IMG/VR virus record: IMGVR_UViG_3300025879_000089
Location: 1-26,402 of that record
DNA from: a virus
Length of the DNA stretch: 26,402 bases
Strand: one strand, 5' to 3'
The notes beneath the pieces were generated by a model. The model was given only the letters and a program-made list of their open reading frames with translations. It had not been told where the DNA came from and did not search any database. Position 1 is the stretch's first letter, and every line of letters starts with the position of its first letter. The position numbers and the translations under genes are program-made. Shown piece after piece: positions 1 through 8,831 of this stretch.

Positions 1-931
1 TATACCAACCTTTATATTCACCAAGACCTTTACCTAAACTAACTTTTAATAATTCAGTATTTGCGTTTGTTATTTTATATGCCTCACTATTTATAAATTT
101 AGTATTATCATTAAAAATATTTGGTAAAATAGAAACTATAGTCCCTACCGGTGCAGTTCCACCTAAATCTTCAGTATTTTTAAATACTAAAGTACCTTGA
201 TTATCATTAGAGACAGCAACAAAACCACTTTTATCAACTCCCGGATCTCCTCCAGTAATTTTTAAATTACCATCAATAATTACATCATTCTCAAAAGTAG
301 CATTGACATTAATATTTAAATTATTTTTATTTAAATTTAATACATCTGCTCCAATTGCTTTAAAAATAAACTTATTAGCAAAATTAATAAATTTATTATT
401 ATCAGTAGTATCAAATTTAGCAGTAACTATGGTGTCATTATTAACCACATCAGATATCCAATCAAATGCATTTTCAGAATCTAAATTAAGTAATCTTAAA
501 TTAGATATAAAGCCATTTTCACGTCTTATCGTTAGTACTGAGTTAATATTAGAATTGATATATTCGTTAAATTCAGCCGTATTAGTATTTGAATAGCCTA
601 AAACAACATTTGTAGCATCATTAGGGTATGATTCTGTATCATGTAATGGATATAATACATCCGAAGTACTATTATCTAGTAGATTACCTTTGACTAGATC
701 CCAATGCCCACCGCCATCTAAGCCTTTAATACCTTCAACTCCTTGAAATCCTTGGGCTCCTTGAACACCCTGGGCTCCTGTAATACCTATAGGTCCAGTT
801 TCACCAACAGATCCTTGAGGTCCTTGTGGACCACCGCCATTAGATACCAACTGATCAAAATTATAATTAATCTTATCCAGTTTAATATTATCGCTATCGG
901 TAATTAATATTTGCTTTAGATTTATCGTCAT
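1..931 (-). CDS. Collagen-like tail fibre protein, partial (C-terminus beyond window)
   Basis: The reading frame is open from an ATG at 931 to the left edge, giving 310 codons with no stop, so the gene is cut by the window. Residues 1-31 (LDKINYNFDQLVSNGG) match the segment just before the collagen stalk of the neighbouring fibre gene (IDKINYNFNQFILGG). Residues about 33-72 are Gly-X-Y repeats such as GPQGPQGSVGETGP, a collagen-like trimeric stalk. Residues 258-310 (APVGTIVSI and, at the edge, GEYKGWY) match the start of the tail-collar region of the neighbour (LPVGSIISI, FEGWYICNG). It is therefore a paralogue of the upstream fibre gene without the N-terminal beta-trefoil-like domain. The role inferred is a trimeric fibre or adhesin. 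The start is supported by a 36-base gap and a promoter-like AATATATAA 22 bases upstream. There is no Shine-Dalgarno sequence. Confidence 0.9.
   Translation of the reverse strand, partial: MTINLKQILITDSDNIKLDKINYNFDQLVSNGGGPQGPQGSVGETGPIGITGAQGVQGAQGFQGVEGIKGLDGGGHWDLVKGNLLDNSTSDVLYPLHDTESYPNDATNVVLGYSNTNTAEFNEYINSNINSVLTIRRENGFISNLRLLNLDSENAFDWISDVVNNDTIVTAKFDTTDNNKFINFANKFIFKAIGADVLNLNKNNLNINVNATFENDVIIDGNLKITGGDPGVDKSGFVAVSNDNQGTLVFKNTEDLGGTAPVGTIVSILPNIFNDNTKFINSEAYKITNANTELLKVSLGKGLGEYKGWY
716..835 (-). repeat. Collagen-like Gly-X-Y repeat in partial fibre gene
   Basis: This encodes residues about 33-72 of the truncated fibre. Triplets include GPQ, GPQ, GSV, GET, GPI, GIT and GAQ. It is the counterpart of the stalk in the adjacent fibre gene and is less regular in its Y positions. 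Confidence 0.88.
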
Positions 932-952
932 CTAATTGTTATACTATTTATT

Positions 953-961
953 TTATATATT
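953..961 (-). promoter_or_regulatory. Weak candidate phage promoter (AATATATAA)
   Basis: On the minus strand this reads AATATATAA, one base different from the GATATATAA motif found upstream of three other genes in the window. It sits in the 36-base gap before the partial fibre gene, 22 bases from its ATG, at the same spacing as the other copies. In AT-rich DNA this single match could be chance. Confidence 0.35.
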
Positions 962-967
962 ACTATT

Positions 968-3900
968 TTATTGTATACTTAGAGATGCATCATTATTGTT
1001 GAAATTTACTATTTCCATAGTATATGTAAATTTACCAGTTCCCTGGAATGTATAGTATGTACTAATTGTTTGGTATCTTTCAGCAATTAAATTTATTACT
1101 TTTATAGGAATCAAATCTTCATTCCTTATGGTTAATTTACCTTCCATAGATGATCCGGTAGATGTACCACCAAAAGCACTAAATAATATAGTTGCGGGTA
1201 AATAATTAACCGTGATGCTTGAAGCTGTAGAACGAGTAGGGAAAGATATTGTTTTTACAACTCCATCATCTGTACTTGCTAACTTATATGATTCACATTT
1301 AATTGGTGGATTTATTGTAGAATTTGTTGTTATAGTTGAAGTATATGTATCTCCACCCTGAGCTAGTTTAGCTACATCTGTAAGTACTGTATATTTACCA
1401 CTAATTTCTGGTGCATTTTGATTATATATTTTAACTAAAGGTTTATCACCAGATGCTTCAGTTCCATTCCAATTTAAATGTACTAAAACAGTACCACTTA
1501 CTGAATTAATTATATGCAATTTAGTAAGACTAATATCTATTATTGGAATCGTTTGATTCGTTGCATAATAGATTGGAGTTAGATCTGATAATTGACATGC
1601 CGTATTTTTAGATGATGATGCACCAATAGTGTTATCAATACCACCATTTTCATTAATAATACCTGCTTTATAAATATAATTTTCATTAAATTTATCACCT
1701 ATAAATTCAGAACCATTCCAATATCTTCTATAACCAAAATTAACAAACTCTCTATACCAGCCTGCAGCTGCGTTACTACCTCCTTGTAACAAACTCGTTG
1801 CATTTTCAAAATCTTCAGAATTTATAATATATTCTGTGTTTGACGTAGATATAATTCCATTAAGACCAGTAACATCACTATCAAATGTTAAATCTATAGG
1901 TATTAAAATTGGACATATCTCCCTTAATGAAAATTGAGAACCATTCCAGTATCTTGATATATCATCTTTAGAATACCAGCCAGCTAGTGCTCTTGTTTGT
2001 TCATTATCATTATATAATATAATATTTGACATATCGCCAACTGCCCAATTAGTTGCACCGCCGGACCATCGATATGTTTGTGTGGTATTTAAACCACATG
2101 CATCATCACTACTAGTAGAAGGCCCTGCCAGTTCAATAGGAGTTAGCGTTATTTGATCTATATTTCCAGTTTTCCAGAAATAATCAAGTACCTTTAAATA
2201 TATTATATGTACATTTCTACTAATATTAAAATTACCACCGGTATTTAAACTAATTTGATCAGTTGTAGTATCTGTTGGTGTTATAAATTCACTGGTATAT
2301 TTACTATCAGTCGTATCATATGTTGATTGCATTTCTAGATTATAACCCCCGATAATAATTGGTGTATTATCACCACCCACTACAGGATCTTGATCACCGC
2401 CATTGCTATCTATATCAAAGTTAAATGAGTTTAAGTTTGGTACTTCATACTGTATATTTCCATCAGTCCATGTTTGGCCGTTACAAATATACCAACCTTC
2501 AAATGGTGTATCTTCACGACCCCTACCATAAATAATTTTTAATTCACTACCAAATCCTTGATCATTAATTTCATCAAGTTGAGATATTGAATATGTTAAA
2601 TAAAAATTATCATTATTAAACCAGTCTTCAGTTATTGAAATAATAGAACCTACTGGCAATGTACCAAAAACATCACTTTTATTTCTCCAAGCAGTATTAC
2701 CATTATTATCCAAAGATACTAATACTCTATTTTCAAGAGCATTATTTGTATATTTAAAATTTGAATTCGCAATAATATTAGATGATTCTAAACCTAATTT
2801 AGTATCTTTAGATCTGAATTTTAAGTTTGTATTGTTATTTACATTAGTATCAATACCTGTATCAATAAGATTCCATTTAGCTTTATCGCTATTAACAATA
2901 CTGGAAGCACCGCTACTATAGAACTTACTATCATTACCTTGATAAACATACATATCAGTATCTCGAACTCTTATCCTATAATAATCATTTTCTTCGTTCC
3001 ATTCTAATTTGAACTTTTTATCTATGTCATCAACTTCCGGTTCAAAGTTAGTACTTACTAATACAAATGGTGGATTAAAGTTTGGTCCAGTGGCTCTTAT
3101 AGAACCATTAGACTTAGAGTCAATATTGTAATAAGCACCTGTTTCTGTAAATCTCCATTTAGTACTATCTCCAATATCATCAATTTCTGCAATTAAAGGT
3201 TCTGTTGAATTTTCAGCAGCTCCTATATAATTACCAGTTTCTAAATTAACTAAATTATAAAAACTTGATATGATTGGATTTGAAACAGCTTGATTAGCTT
3301 CTAATAAATATTTATTATTTGATGGATCATTATGTAAAATATAATCCATCGTATCTAGATCATATTGGAGTTTTAATTTAGATGCACTATTAATTATATC
3401 ACCAATCTCTAACTTTTTAAAATCACCTTCTGTTGACAATTTAAAATGAAAATCTAAAGAGTTTGGTGAATTAATAATTAAATTACTAAGAGAAGCCTCA
3501 TGATTGTGTAATGTAGTTAAAGGTCCTTGAAAATTTATAGCCACTTGCTCATTATCAATCGACTCACTATAAGTCTGTCCAATTCCAATACGAATCGGCT
3601 GATATTCACTACCTACTTGAAAATTAGGATGTAGTGTTAAAAAATCATTATTTGATCCTTCAGTCCATGGACTAATACCTTGAGGTCCTTGTGGGCCTTG
3701 ATGTCCTTGTGCGCCTTGATGTCCTTGTGGACCTTGAGGTCCGTCTTCTCCAAAATTACCATATTCTCCTAAAGAACCTACAGGCCCTGTCATGCCTCCT
3801 AGGATAAATTGGTTAAAATTGTAATTAATTTTATCAATCTTATCTTTTGACCACCAAGATTCTACTTCTACTATTTTTATTTTCCATGTATCATTTAGAA

Positions 3901-4321
3901 TTGAATATGCTCCACTAGCATAAAAATTATTATCATCATTGTTGTGATAAATATATTGGCTAGTTCCACTTACTCTAATTCTGTAAGTGTCATCAGCTTC
4001 ATTATATAATAGATCAAATTCTTTATCATTATCAAAAGTGATAGGTTCTTTATTAGTACTCACCAATACAAGGGGTGGATTAAAGTTTGGCCCAGTTGCT
4101 CTTAAAACACCGCTATCTAACGAATCAATATTATAATTACCATCATCATTTAATATCAATGACCATTTAGTACTATTATCTATATCACTTGTTCTGGCAA
4201 TAGCTGGCTCCGATGAAGATTGAGCAGCACCAAGATATACGCCTGTATCAACGTTAATAATATTATAAACATTTGTACGGCTACTATCTGATTTAAATAT
4301 ATTTTTAATATTTATTGGCAT
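968..4321 (-). CDS. Tail fibre: duplicated beta-trefoil-like domains, collagen stalk, tail-collar domain
   Basis: This 1117-residue protein is a probable receptor-binding fibre. Residues 18-150 and 354-487 are two copies of one module, sharing TGPNFNPP, VLVSTN and EP, YRIRV, and FYASGA/FYSSGA. Its short glycine- and tryptophan-bearing beta repeats look like a ricin-type beta-trefoil, though the fold is inferred. Residues 177-216 are a collagen-like Gly-X-Y stalk rich in GPQG and HQG. Residues 554-632 (LPVGSIISI, EGWYICNGQTW, YEVPNLN), closing near 706-713 (IIYLKVLD), resemble the phage tail-collar domain. The C-terminal 400 residues hold two AGWY-RYWNGS repeats (738-804 and 824-880). These resemble short repeats seen in Bacteroidota surface proteins, so they may bind the host. 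Its ATG lies 3 bases past the previous stop, which implies translational coupling. There is no Shine-Dalgarno sequence. Confidence 0.93.
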   Translation of the reverse strand: MPINIKNIFKSDSSRTNVYNIINVDTGVYLGAAQSSSEPAIARTSDIDNSTKWSLILNDDGNYNIDSLDSGVLRATGPNFNPPLVLVSTNKEPITFDNDKEFDLLYNEADDTYRIRVSGTSQYIYHNNDDNNFYASGAYSILNDTWKIKIVEVESWWSKDKIDKINYNFNQFILGGMTGPVGSLGEYGNFGEDGPQGPQGHQGAQGHQGPQGPQGISPWTEGSNNDFLTLHPNFQVGSEYQPIRIGIGQTYSESIDNEQVAINFQGPLTTLHNHEASLSNLIINSPNSLDFHFKLSTEGDFKKLEIGDIINSASKLKLQYDLDTMDYILHNDPSNNKYLLEANQAVSNPIISSFYNLVNLETGNYIGAAENSTEPLIAEIDDIGDSTKWRFTETGAYYNIDSKSNGSIRATGPNFNPPFVLVSTNFEPEVDDIDKKFKLEWNEENDYYRIRVRDTDMYVYQGNDSKFYSSGASSIVNSDKAKWNLIDTGIDTNVNNNTNLKFRSKDTKLGLESSNIIANSNFKYTNNALENRVLVSLDNNGNTAWRNKSDVFGTLPVGSIISITEDWFNNDNFYLTYSISQLDEINDQGFGSELKIIYGRGREDTPFEGWYICNGQTWTDGNIQYEVPNLNSFNFDIDSNGGDQDPVVGGDNTPIIIGGYNLEMQSTYDTTDSKYTSEFITPTDTTTDQISLNTGGNFNISRNVHIIYLKVLDYFWKTGNIDQITLTPIELAGPSTSSDDACGLNTTQTYRWSGGATNWAVGDMSNIILYNDNEQTRALAGWYSKDDISRYWNGSQFSLREICPILIPIDLTFDSDVTGLNGIISTSNTEYIINSEDFENATSLLQGGSNAAAGWYREFVNFGYRRYWNGSEFIGDKFNENYIYKAGIINENGGIDNTIGASSSKNTACQLSDLTPIYYATNQTIPIIDISLTKLHIINSVSGTVLVHLNWNGTEASGDKPLVKIYNQNAPEISGKYTVLTDVAKLAQGGDTYTSTITTNSTINPPIKCESYKLASTDDGVVKTISFPTRSTASSITVNYLPATILFSAFGGTSTGSSMEGKLTIRNEDLIPIKVINLIAERYQTISTYYTFQGTGKFTYTMEIVNFNNNDASLSIQ
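2861..3262 (-). repeat. Second copy of duplicated beta-trefoil-like module
   Basis: This encodes residues 354-487 of the fibre protein. It aligns along its length with residues 18-150, sharing YNIxNVxTGxYLGAA-like, TGPNFNPP, LVSTN and YRIRV segments. The copies have diverged, so the duplication is not recent. One copy lies before and the other after the collagen stalk. Confidence 0.85.
3674..3793 (-). repeat. Collagen-like Gly-X-Y repeat
   Basis: This encodes residues 177-216 of the fibre protein, about a dozen Gly-X-Y triplets dominated by GPQ, GHQ and GAQ, with a less regular start. Such repeats are known in phage fibres as trimeric stalks. At DNA level it appears as repeated cctTG/ccttg units. 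Confidence 0.9.
3872..4270 (-). repeat. First copy of duplicated beta-trefoil-like module
   Basis: This encodes residues 18-150 of the fibre protein, close to the N-terminus. It is the partner of the copy at 2861-3262. A carbohydrate-binding role is plausible for a ricin-like fold but is not shown by the sequence. Confidence 0.85.
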
Positions 4322-4324
4322 TGA

Positions 4325-7300
4325 TTAAGCTTGTATTTTCACATAAGCTTTCAATTTATATTGATAGCCTATTTTTTTATTATATATTAGTCTAAAACTA
4401 AGACTATCATTTTGATATTTCTGTATTTCATAATTAGTTAATGCCATATATCCGTCTGATGTTAAATCATTAGGATCTATTACTGAAATAAATTCAGTTC
4501 CTATATTTTTACCTTCAATACCGTATAATTCTATTTTATCTACAATAAATCTATTTACTATATTATTAACAATATATTGCTGTAAATCATCATCGATAGA
4601 ATCTTTTTCACCAAAAGAGTTTTCAGCCTTTAAATAATTCTTAAATACACCTCGTATACCATCTTCTAATAGTTCATCTATAATTGAAGAAGGTAAATAA
4701 AAGTCAGCAAAAATTTGAGAATCGGTTTCAGCCCAGTGTATTGTTGCTTTATTAAGTAAATTAATTCTAATATAATCTAAAGATTCTAATGAATTTTCAT
4801 TAATAGATAAAAATGAAGTTAATTCATAAATATCATTTACTTTCATTACAGTCGATGCCATAAAAGATTTAACTTCAACAGGACTTAATGTACCATGTGC
4901 ATTTATACTACGACCGGCTGGTAAATTTTTAGTAAAATATACTGAAGAATATTTAGATCTAAAAACATTTAAATCTTTTTTATCAATTGCTATTTCACCA
5001 ATCGCAGGATATAATGGTAATTTATCTGATGTTTGTGATAATTTTAATAAGTTTTTAACGTTCTCATCATTTACTTTATGATAAAATACATTTTTTAAGA
5101 AACCATATTCATTAGAATTCTGGTTAATTAATTTATATGATTCAAATGCAACTCCTAAATTATTAAACTTATTATAGATTAAATAATCTCTTTCATCATC
5201 GAACGTTACTTCATTAAGCTCTACATTATCTTTACTTGGAATTATTAATTTTTGATTTGTTAAAATATCCCCGAATGTCACAACATCTCTAAAAAGAGGA
5301 ATATAATTTCCATTCATTCTTCTTAATTTTGTAAAGTAACCACCATCATCTCTCATTTTAATAACTTTACCTATTTCATCAGAGGATAATTGATAAGATT
5401 TTGGTCTATCACCATCTGATTTTTTAGTAGTTAGAGATGCTTTTATAATTTCAGTTCCATCTTCAACTTCGAAGACAAACCTATTTTGATATTCACCAGT
5501 TTCATCAACTGTTAAATAATTAATATCTCCAAATTTATTAAATCTATCTACAAAATTATAAGCAACAATTTCTTCTAGTAAGTTATTATAACCACCAGCA
5601 CCACCCTGCCAATAATAATAATCCGTATTTAAAGGTGTAGATTTTAAATCTGTTAAAGGTGGCACACCTGTATCTAGGCCGGAAAAATCTTGCGTGAACG
5701 CTCTTGGTAAACCTTCTACTATTACTCTAGTATCATCAATTATATTAATAACTTTCATACCGTAGGGCCCTGTAGGTGCTTTAAATACAATCCAAGAATA
5801 TACACCATCATTATTTAGTTTTATATAATTTGTGAATTTTGGTGGATTTACATCACTATTTAATGATGCCGCCGCAGCATATAATATATTTTCACCGGTT
5901 TCAGACCAGTTTATAGGTGCATCATTTGAATCATAACCCAATCTAATTAAAAATGGAATATTAGTATCTTCTATATTACCATCCTCTTTTAAAATATCAT
6001 TTAATTCATAGCACGATTTACGATCAATATCTATTTTCTTAGTATCTTCAATAACAGTTAATGTAATAACCACACATATAAATTTATGAATATCGTTTTT
6101 AATTACATCGTAAGTTACTAAATTACTTTCTCCAAATTTATAATCAAATGTAACACCAAATCTATAGTTATTAACTTCTGTTGAATTAATAAATTCTGTT
6201 GGTGCTTTTTTTAAGTATTCCTTTCTTTTCTTATAAATATATCTTAACCCTCTAAAAACGCTTGTTGGATTAGAAACACCAGTACCTCCGCCAAATATAC
6301 TATATAATTTTTTACTATTATCATCTACCCAGATGTTATTATCTTCATTAAAATTACCATTTCTATTAAAATACATAGAAAAATAATCTATTTTAGTAGA
6401 TTTTAATTGGTCTAATGTAATTCCACTTTCACTATTTTCAAATGCGGTATAAGAATCTAGGCCTGTTAATGTATTTTCAGTATAAAAATAAGAAGGAATC
6501 TTATTAATATGAAAATGTTCCATGTTTAAATGTTCTGGATTCCTACCAGAAGTAATTGTTATATTCGGTGATAAGTTATCACTACCAAATGCCTCATTTA
6601 CATTTAAGATATAAGGTAAATTTCTAGCATTAGTTGCATTTTTTAATGCAAATTTCATAATAGTAGGTATAACCCTACTTCTAACCGCAGTTTCTTTTAA
6701 ATTATTTTCATCTAATCTATCATATTCAGATTCAATATACTCATTAGAAACATCTGTATCAATATCATCAGAATTTAAAACAGGTGTTAATCCACTAAAA
6801 TAATCAATTGAATCAAAATCATCATTGGATTCATATACTAAATCACCTAAGCTAGAATTTGAAGTATCATAAAAATCAAAATTAAAATCCTTTAAATTAT
6901 ATGCACTAAATTTACCATGCTTTGGTTTATGTAACTCATATACTTCTATTAAATTATCATTAGAAACTTTAACAGGTTTATCAACAATAATCCTCCAAAG
7001 ATTAACATCATAAGCATCTTGAGTTATTTCTTTAATTTGTGTATATTGATTTAAATTTTTACTCTTTAACCATTGACCTATTTTAATATCTCCTAATTCA
7101 CTTTGATTAACTATAAACATTGCACCCTCTTTAGAGCCGCCAACAGAAGTAAATATATTCCATTTAGAAAATTTTTCAGGATCTGAATCTAAAAGGCCTA
7201 TATTATCTAAATTACCAGCCTCAACATCTATAAAATCAATAAGATTTGTTTTATAAATTCCTAGTGCAGTACGTCTTCTATTGTATCCAGCGCTAATATC

Positions 7301-8767
7301 TTCAATAATAATTGAATTATTTATAACAGTTGTTTTATATGTTAATACCTCACTTAATTTTATTGAATTAGATAACGCAATTGCAATTTGAACCAAAGTA
7401 CCTTGTGTTGAAAATCTACCCCTTTCACCAGTTCCAGCTGGAAGTAATGGATCTGCTAAAAACGTATAATCACCTAAATTATATTTAGAAATTTTAAGTT
7501 CTGTTTTATCTGCAATAAAAACTCTATCATTAGGAGATGGTGTATCTTTAATAGTTAATTTTAAAAAACCCTTAGCTGATGTTTTATTATATAAAGTCTC
7601 AATAATATTACCAGTCGATACATATCCAGATAAGTTTTTTATATCACCATTAATAGACACTGGTAATTTTAAATTGCCAAAAATAGTATTATTTTTAACA
7701 TGGTGAAATTTACCGTATTTATCCTTAATATAATTTAAAGTTGGAATTTTTAAATCTTCATATTTAGGAAGCATATCTTCAGCATTTAATGAAGTATCTA
7801 CTAAATCATAATTAGTTTCATAACTATTAAGTTTAATGTATATTAAGCCATCTTTAGTGATATTATCTATATCAAAAGATCCTTCATCAAATGAATCTAC
7901 ATATAAACCAAAATATCTATAAATATGATAATCTTCAGCAGTTGTATCATCAAATAAAAATTCTAAATTAATTAAATTTGCTGAAATAATACCATTCTTT
8001 TCAAAACCACTAGTTAAATATTCATTAGCAATAATTTCAGGCTGATCAACTATTAAATAATCTTTGGTTATATTTACGTCTTTACTAACAAATCCACCGT
8101 TTATAGTATCAATACCATTATAAGATGTTGTACTATTAGAATCAAAATTAAATGATATTGGAGCCGATGGAAACCCAGAAGAATATACGTGGTTATGTAA
8201 ATAATCGCCTAAATTAGAACCTCTCTTAAGGTCATAATTTTTAATAATAGTAGCATCTTTAAGAAGTTCTAAAATTCTATTGTTTTGACCTAAAATATCT
8301 TCTGAATAATTTTTAGAATAATCAGTATTTTTAATTCTATAAATTACAAAATTTGATGGGATTTTTTTATCTAACCAAATAGGGGCTAATAATTTATATT
8401 GTTCATCATATAATTTAGTAGTATTAAAAGAAGCACCATAATGATATTGATCTTCAAATTGTTTGCTATATTCATCATACGCTGTTAAATCTGATAATTT
8501 CCTTAATGTAAAATATCTTTCACTTAAAGGTAAATTATTATAGAATCTACGCACATCATTAGAGTAAGTTCCATTAGATTTAATATCAAACTTTTGATAT
8601 TGTATCTTAGATAATGATTTATTAGCTTTAAAAGAACTTAAAAACAATTCCTCATTTGAATCTACTACTAATTTAATATTACTAGTAAACTTAGGATTAG
8701 TTCTTAATAAAGCAAATGAAGCATTATCAACTATATTATTAGAAATATTGAATTCAGTTGTAGCCAT
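4325..8767 (-). CDS. Very large structural protein, probable baseplate/tail component (1480 aa)
   Basis: At 1480 residues this is the largest gene in the window. It has no signal peptide or membrane segment. I do not recognise a named domain. The N-terminal 150 residues (KFTSNIKLVVDS, YHYGASFNTTKLYDE, LAPIWLDKKIP) look like a conserved opening module that I associate, from memory only, with large structural proteins of T4-like phages of Bacteroidota. The rest is Asn/Asp/Ser/Thr-rich with alternating hydrophobic residues, as expected for a beta-rich virion protein. It lies between the 1227-residue protein and the fibre gene, so a peripheral baseplate or fibre-attachment role is inferred from position. 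A 64-base gap upstream carries a promoter-like GATATATAG 23 bases before the ATG. Function is unassigned. Confidence 0.9.
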   Translation of the reverse strand: MATTEFNISNNIVDNASFALLRTNPKFTSNIKLVVDSNEELFLSSFKANKSLSKIQYQKFDIKSNGTYSNDVRRFYNNLPLSERYFTLRKLSDLTAYDEYSKQFEDQYHYGASFNTTKLYDEQYKLLAPIWLDKKIPSNFVIYRIKNTDYSKNYSEDILGQNNRILELLKDATIIKNYDLKRGSNLGDYLHNHVYSSGFPSAPISFNFDSNSTTSYNGIDTINGGFVSKDVNITKDYLIVDQPEIIANEYLTSGFEKNGIISANLINLEFLFDDTTAEDYHIYRYFGLYVDSFDEGSFDIDNITKDGLIYIKLNSYETNYDLVDTSLNAEDMLPKYEDLKIPTLNYIKDKYGKFHHVKNNTIFGNLKLPVSINGDIKNLSGYVSTGNIIETLYNKTSAKGFLKLTIKDTPSPNDRVFIADKTELKISKYNLGDYTFLADPLLPAGTGERGRFSTQGTLVQIAIALSNSIKLSEVLTYKTTVINNSIIIEDISAGYNRRRTALGIYKTNLIDFIDVEAGNLDNIGLLDSDPEKFSKWNIFTSVGGSKEGAMFIVNQSELGDIKIGQWLKSKNLNQYTQIKEITQDAYDVNLWRIIVDKPVKVSNDNLIEVYELHKPKHGKFSAYNLKDFNFDFYDTSNSSLGDLVYESNDDFDSIDYFSGLTPVLNSDDIDTDVSNEYIESEYDRLDENNLKETAVRSRVIPTIMKFALKNATNARNLPYILNVNEAFGSDNLSPNITITSGRNPEHLNMEHFHINKIPSYFYTENTLTGLDSYTAFENSESGITLDQLKSTKIDYFSMYFNRNGNFNEDNNIWVDDNSKKLYSIFGGGTGVSNPTSVFRGLRYIYKKRKEYLKKAPTEFINSTEVNNYRFGVTFDYKFGESNLVTYDVIKNDIHKFICVVITLTVIEDTKKIDIDRKSCYELNDILKEDGNIEDTNIPFLIRLGYDSNDAPINWSETGENILYAAAASLNSDVNPPKFTNYIKLNNDGVYSWIVFKAPTGPYGMKVINIIDDTRVIVEGLPRAFTQDFSGLDTGVPPLTDLKSTPLNTDYYYWQGGAGGYNNLLEEIVAYNFVDRFNKFGDINYLTVDETGEYQNRFVFEVEDGTEIIKASLTTKKSDGDRPKSYQLSSDEIGKVIKMRDDGGYFTKLRRMNGNYIPLFRDVVTFGDILTNQKLIIPSKDNVELNEVTFDDERDYLIYNKFNNLGVAFESYKLINQNSNEYGFLKNVFYHKVNDENVKNLLKLSQTSDKLPLYPAIGEIAIDKKDLNVFRSKYSSVYFTKNLPAGRSINAHGTLSPVEVKSFMASTVMKVNDIYELTSFLSINENSLESLDYIRINLLNKATIHWAETDSQIFADFYLPSSIIDELLEDGIRGVFKNYLKAENSFGEKDSIDDDLQQYIVNNIVNRFIVDKIELYGIEGKNIGTEFISVIDPNDLTSDGYMALTNYEIQKYQNDSLSFRLIYNKKIGYQYKLKAYVKIQA

Positions 8768-8789
8768 CTAAGTGATATTTTTCTTTAGT

Positions 8790-8798
8790 CTATATATC
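8790..8798 (-). promoter_or_regulatory. Candidate phage promoter (GATATATAG)
   Basis: On the minus strand this reads GATATATAG, one base from the GATATATAA found before three other genes. It lies 23 bases upstream of the ATG of the 1480-residue protein in one of the few real intergenic gaps. It overlaps an 8-base inverted repeat (8789-8796 with 8806-8813). Confidence 0.5.
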
Positions 8799-8831
8799 AA
8801 CTTTTTATATAGAGCTAATATAAATTACGTC

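Noticed and set aside
303-596. Plus-strand open frame of 97 codons
   Set aside because: It lies wholly opposite the partial fibre gene, whose protein has clear collagen-like and collar features. The plus-strand frame has low-complexity Leu/Ser content and no promoter or family signal.
3674-3793. CRISPR-like short repeats
   Set aside because: The repeated ccttg/ggtcc units encode in-frame Gly-X-Y collagen triplets. Spacing is 9 bases and there are no spacers.
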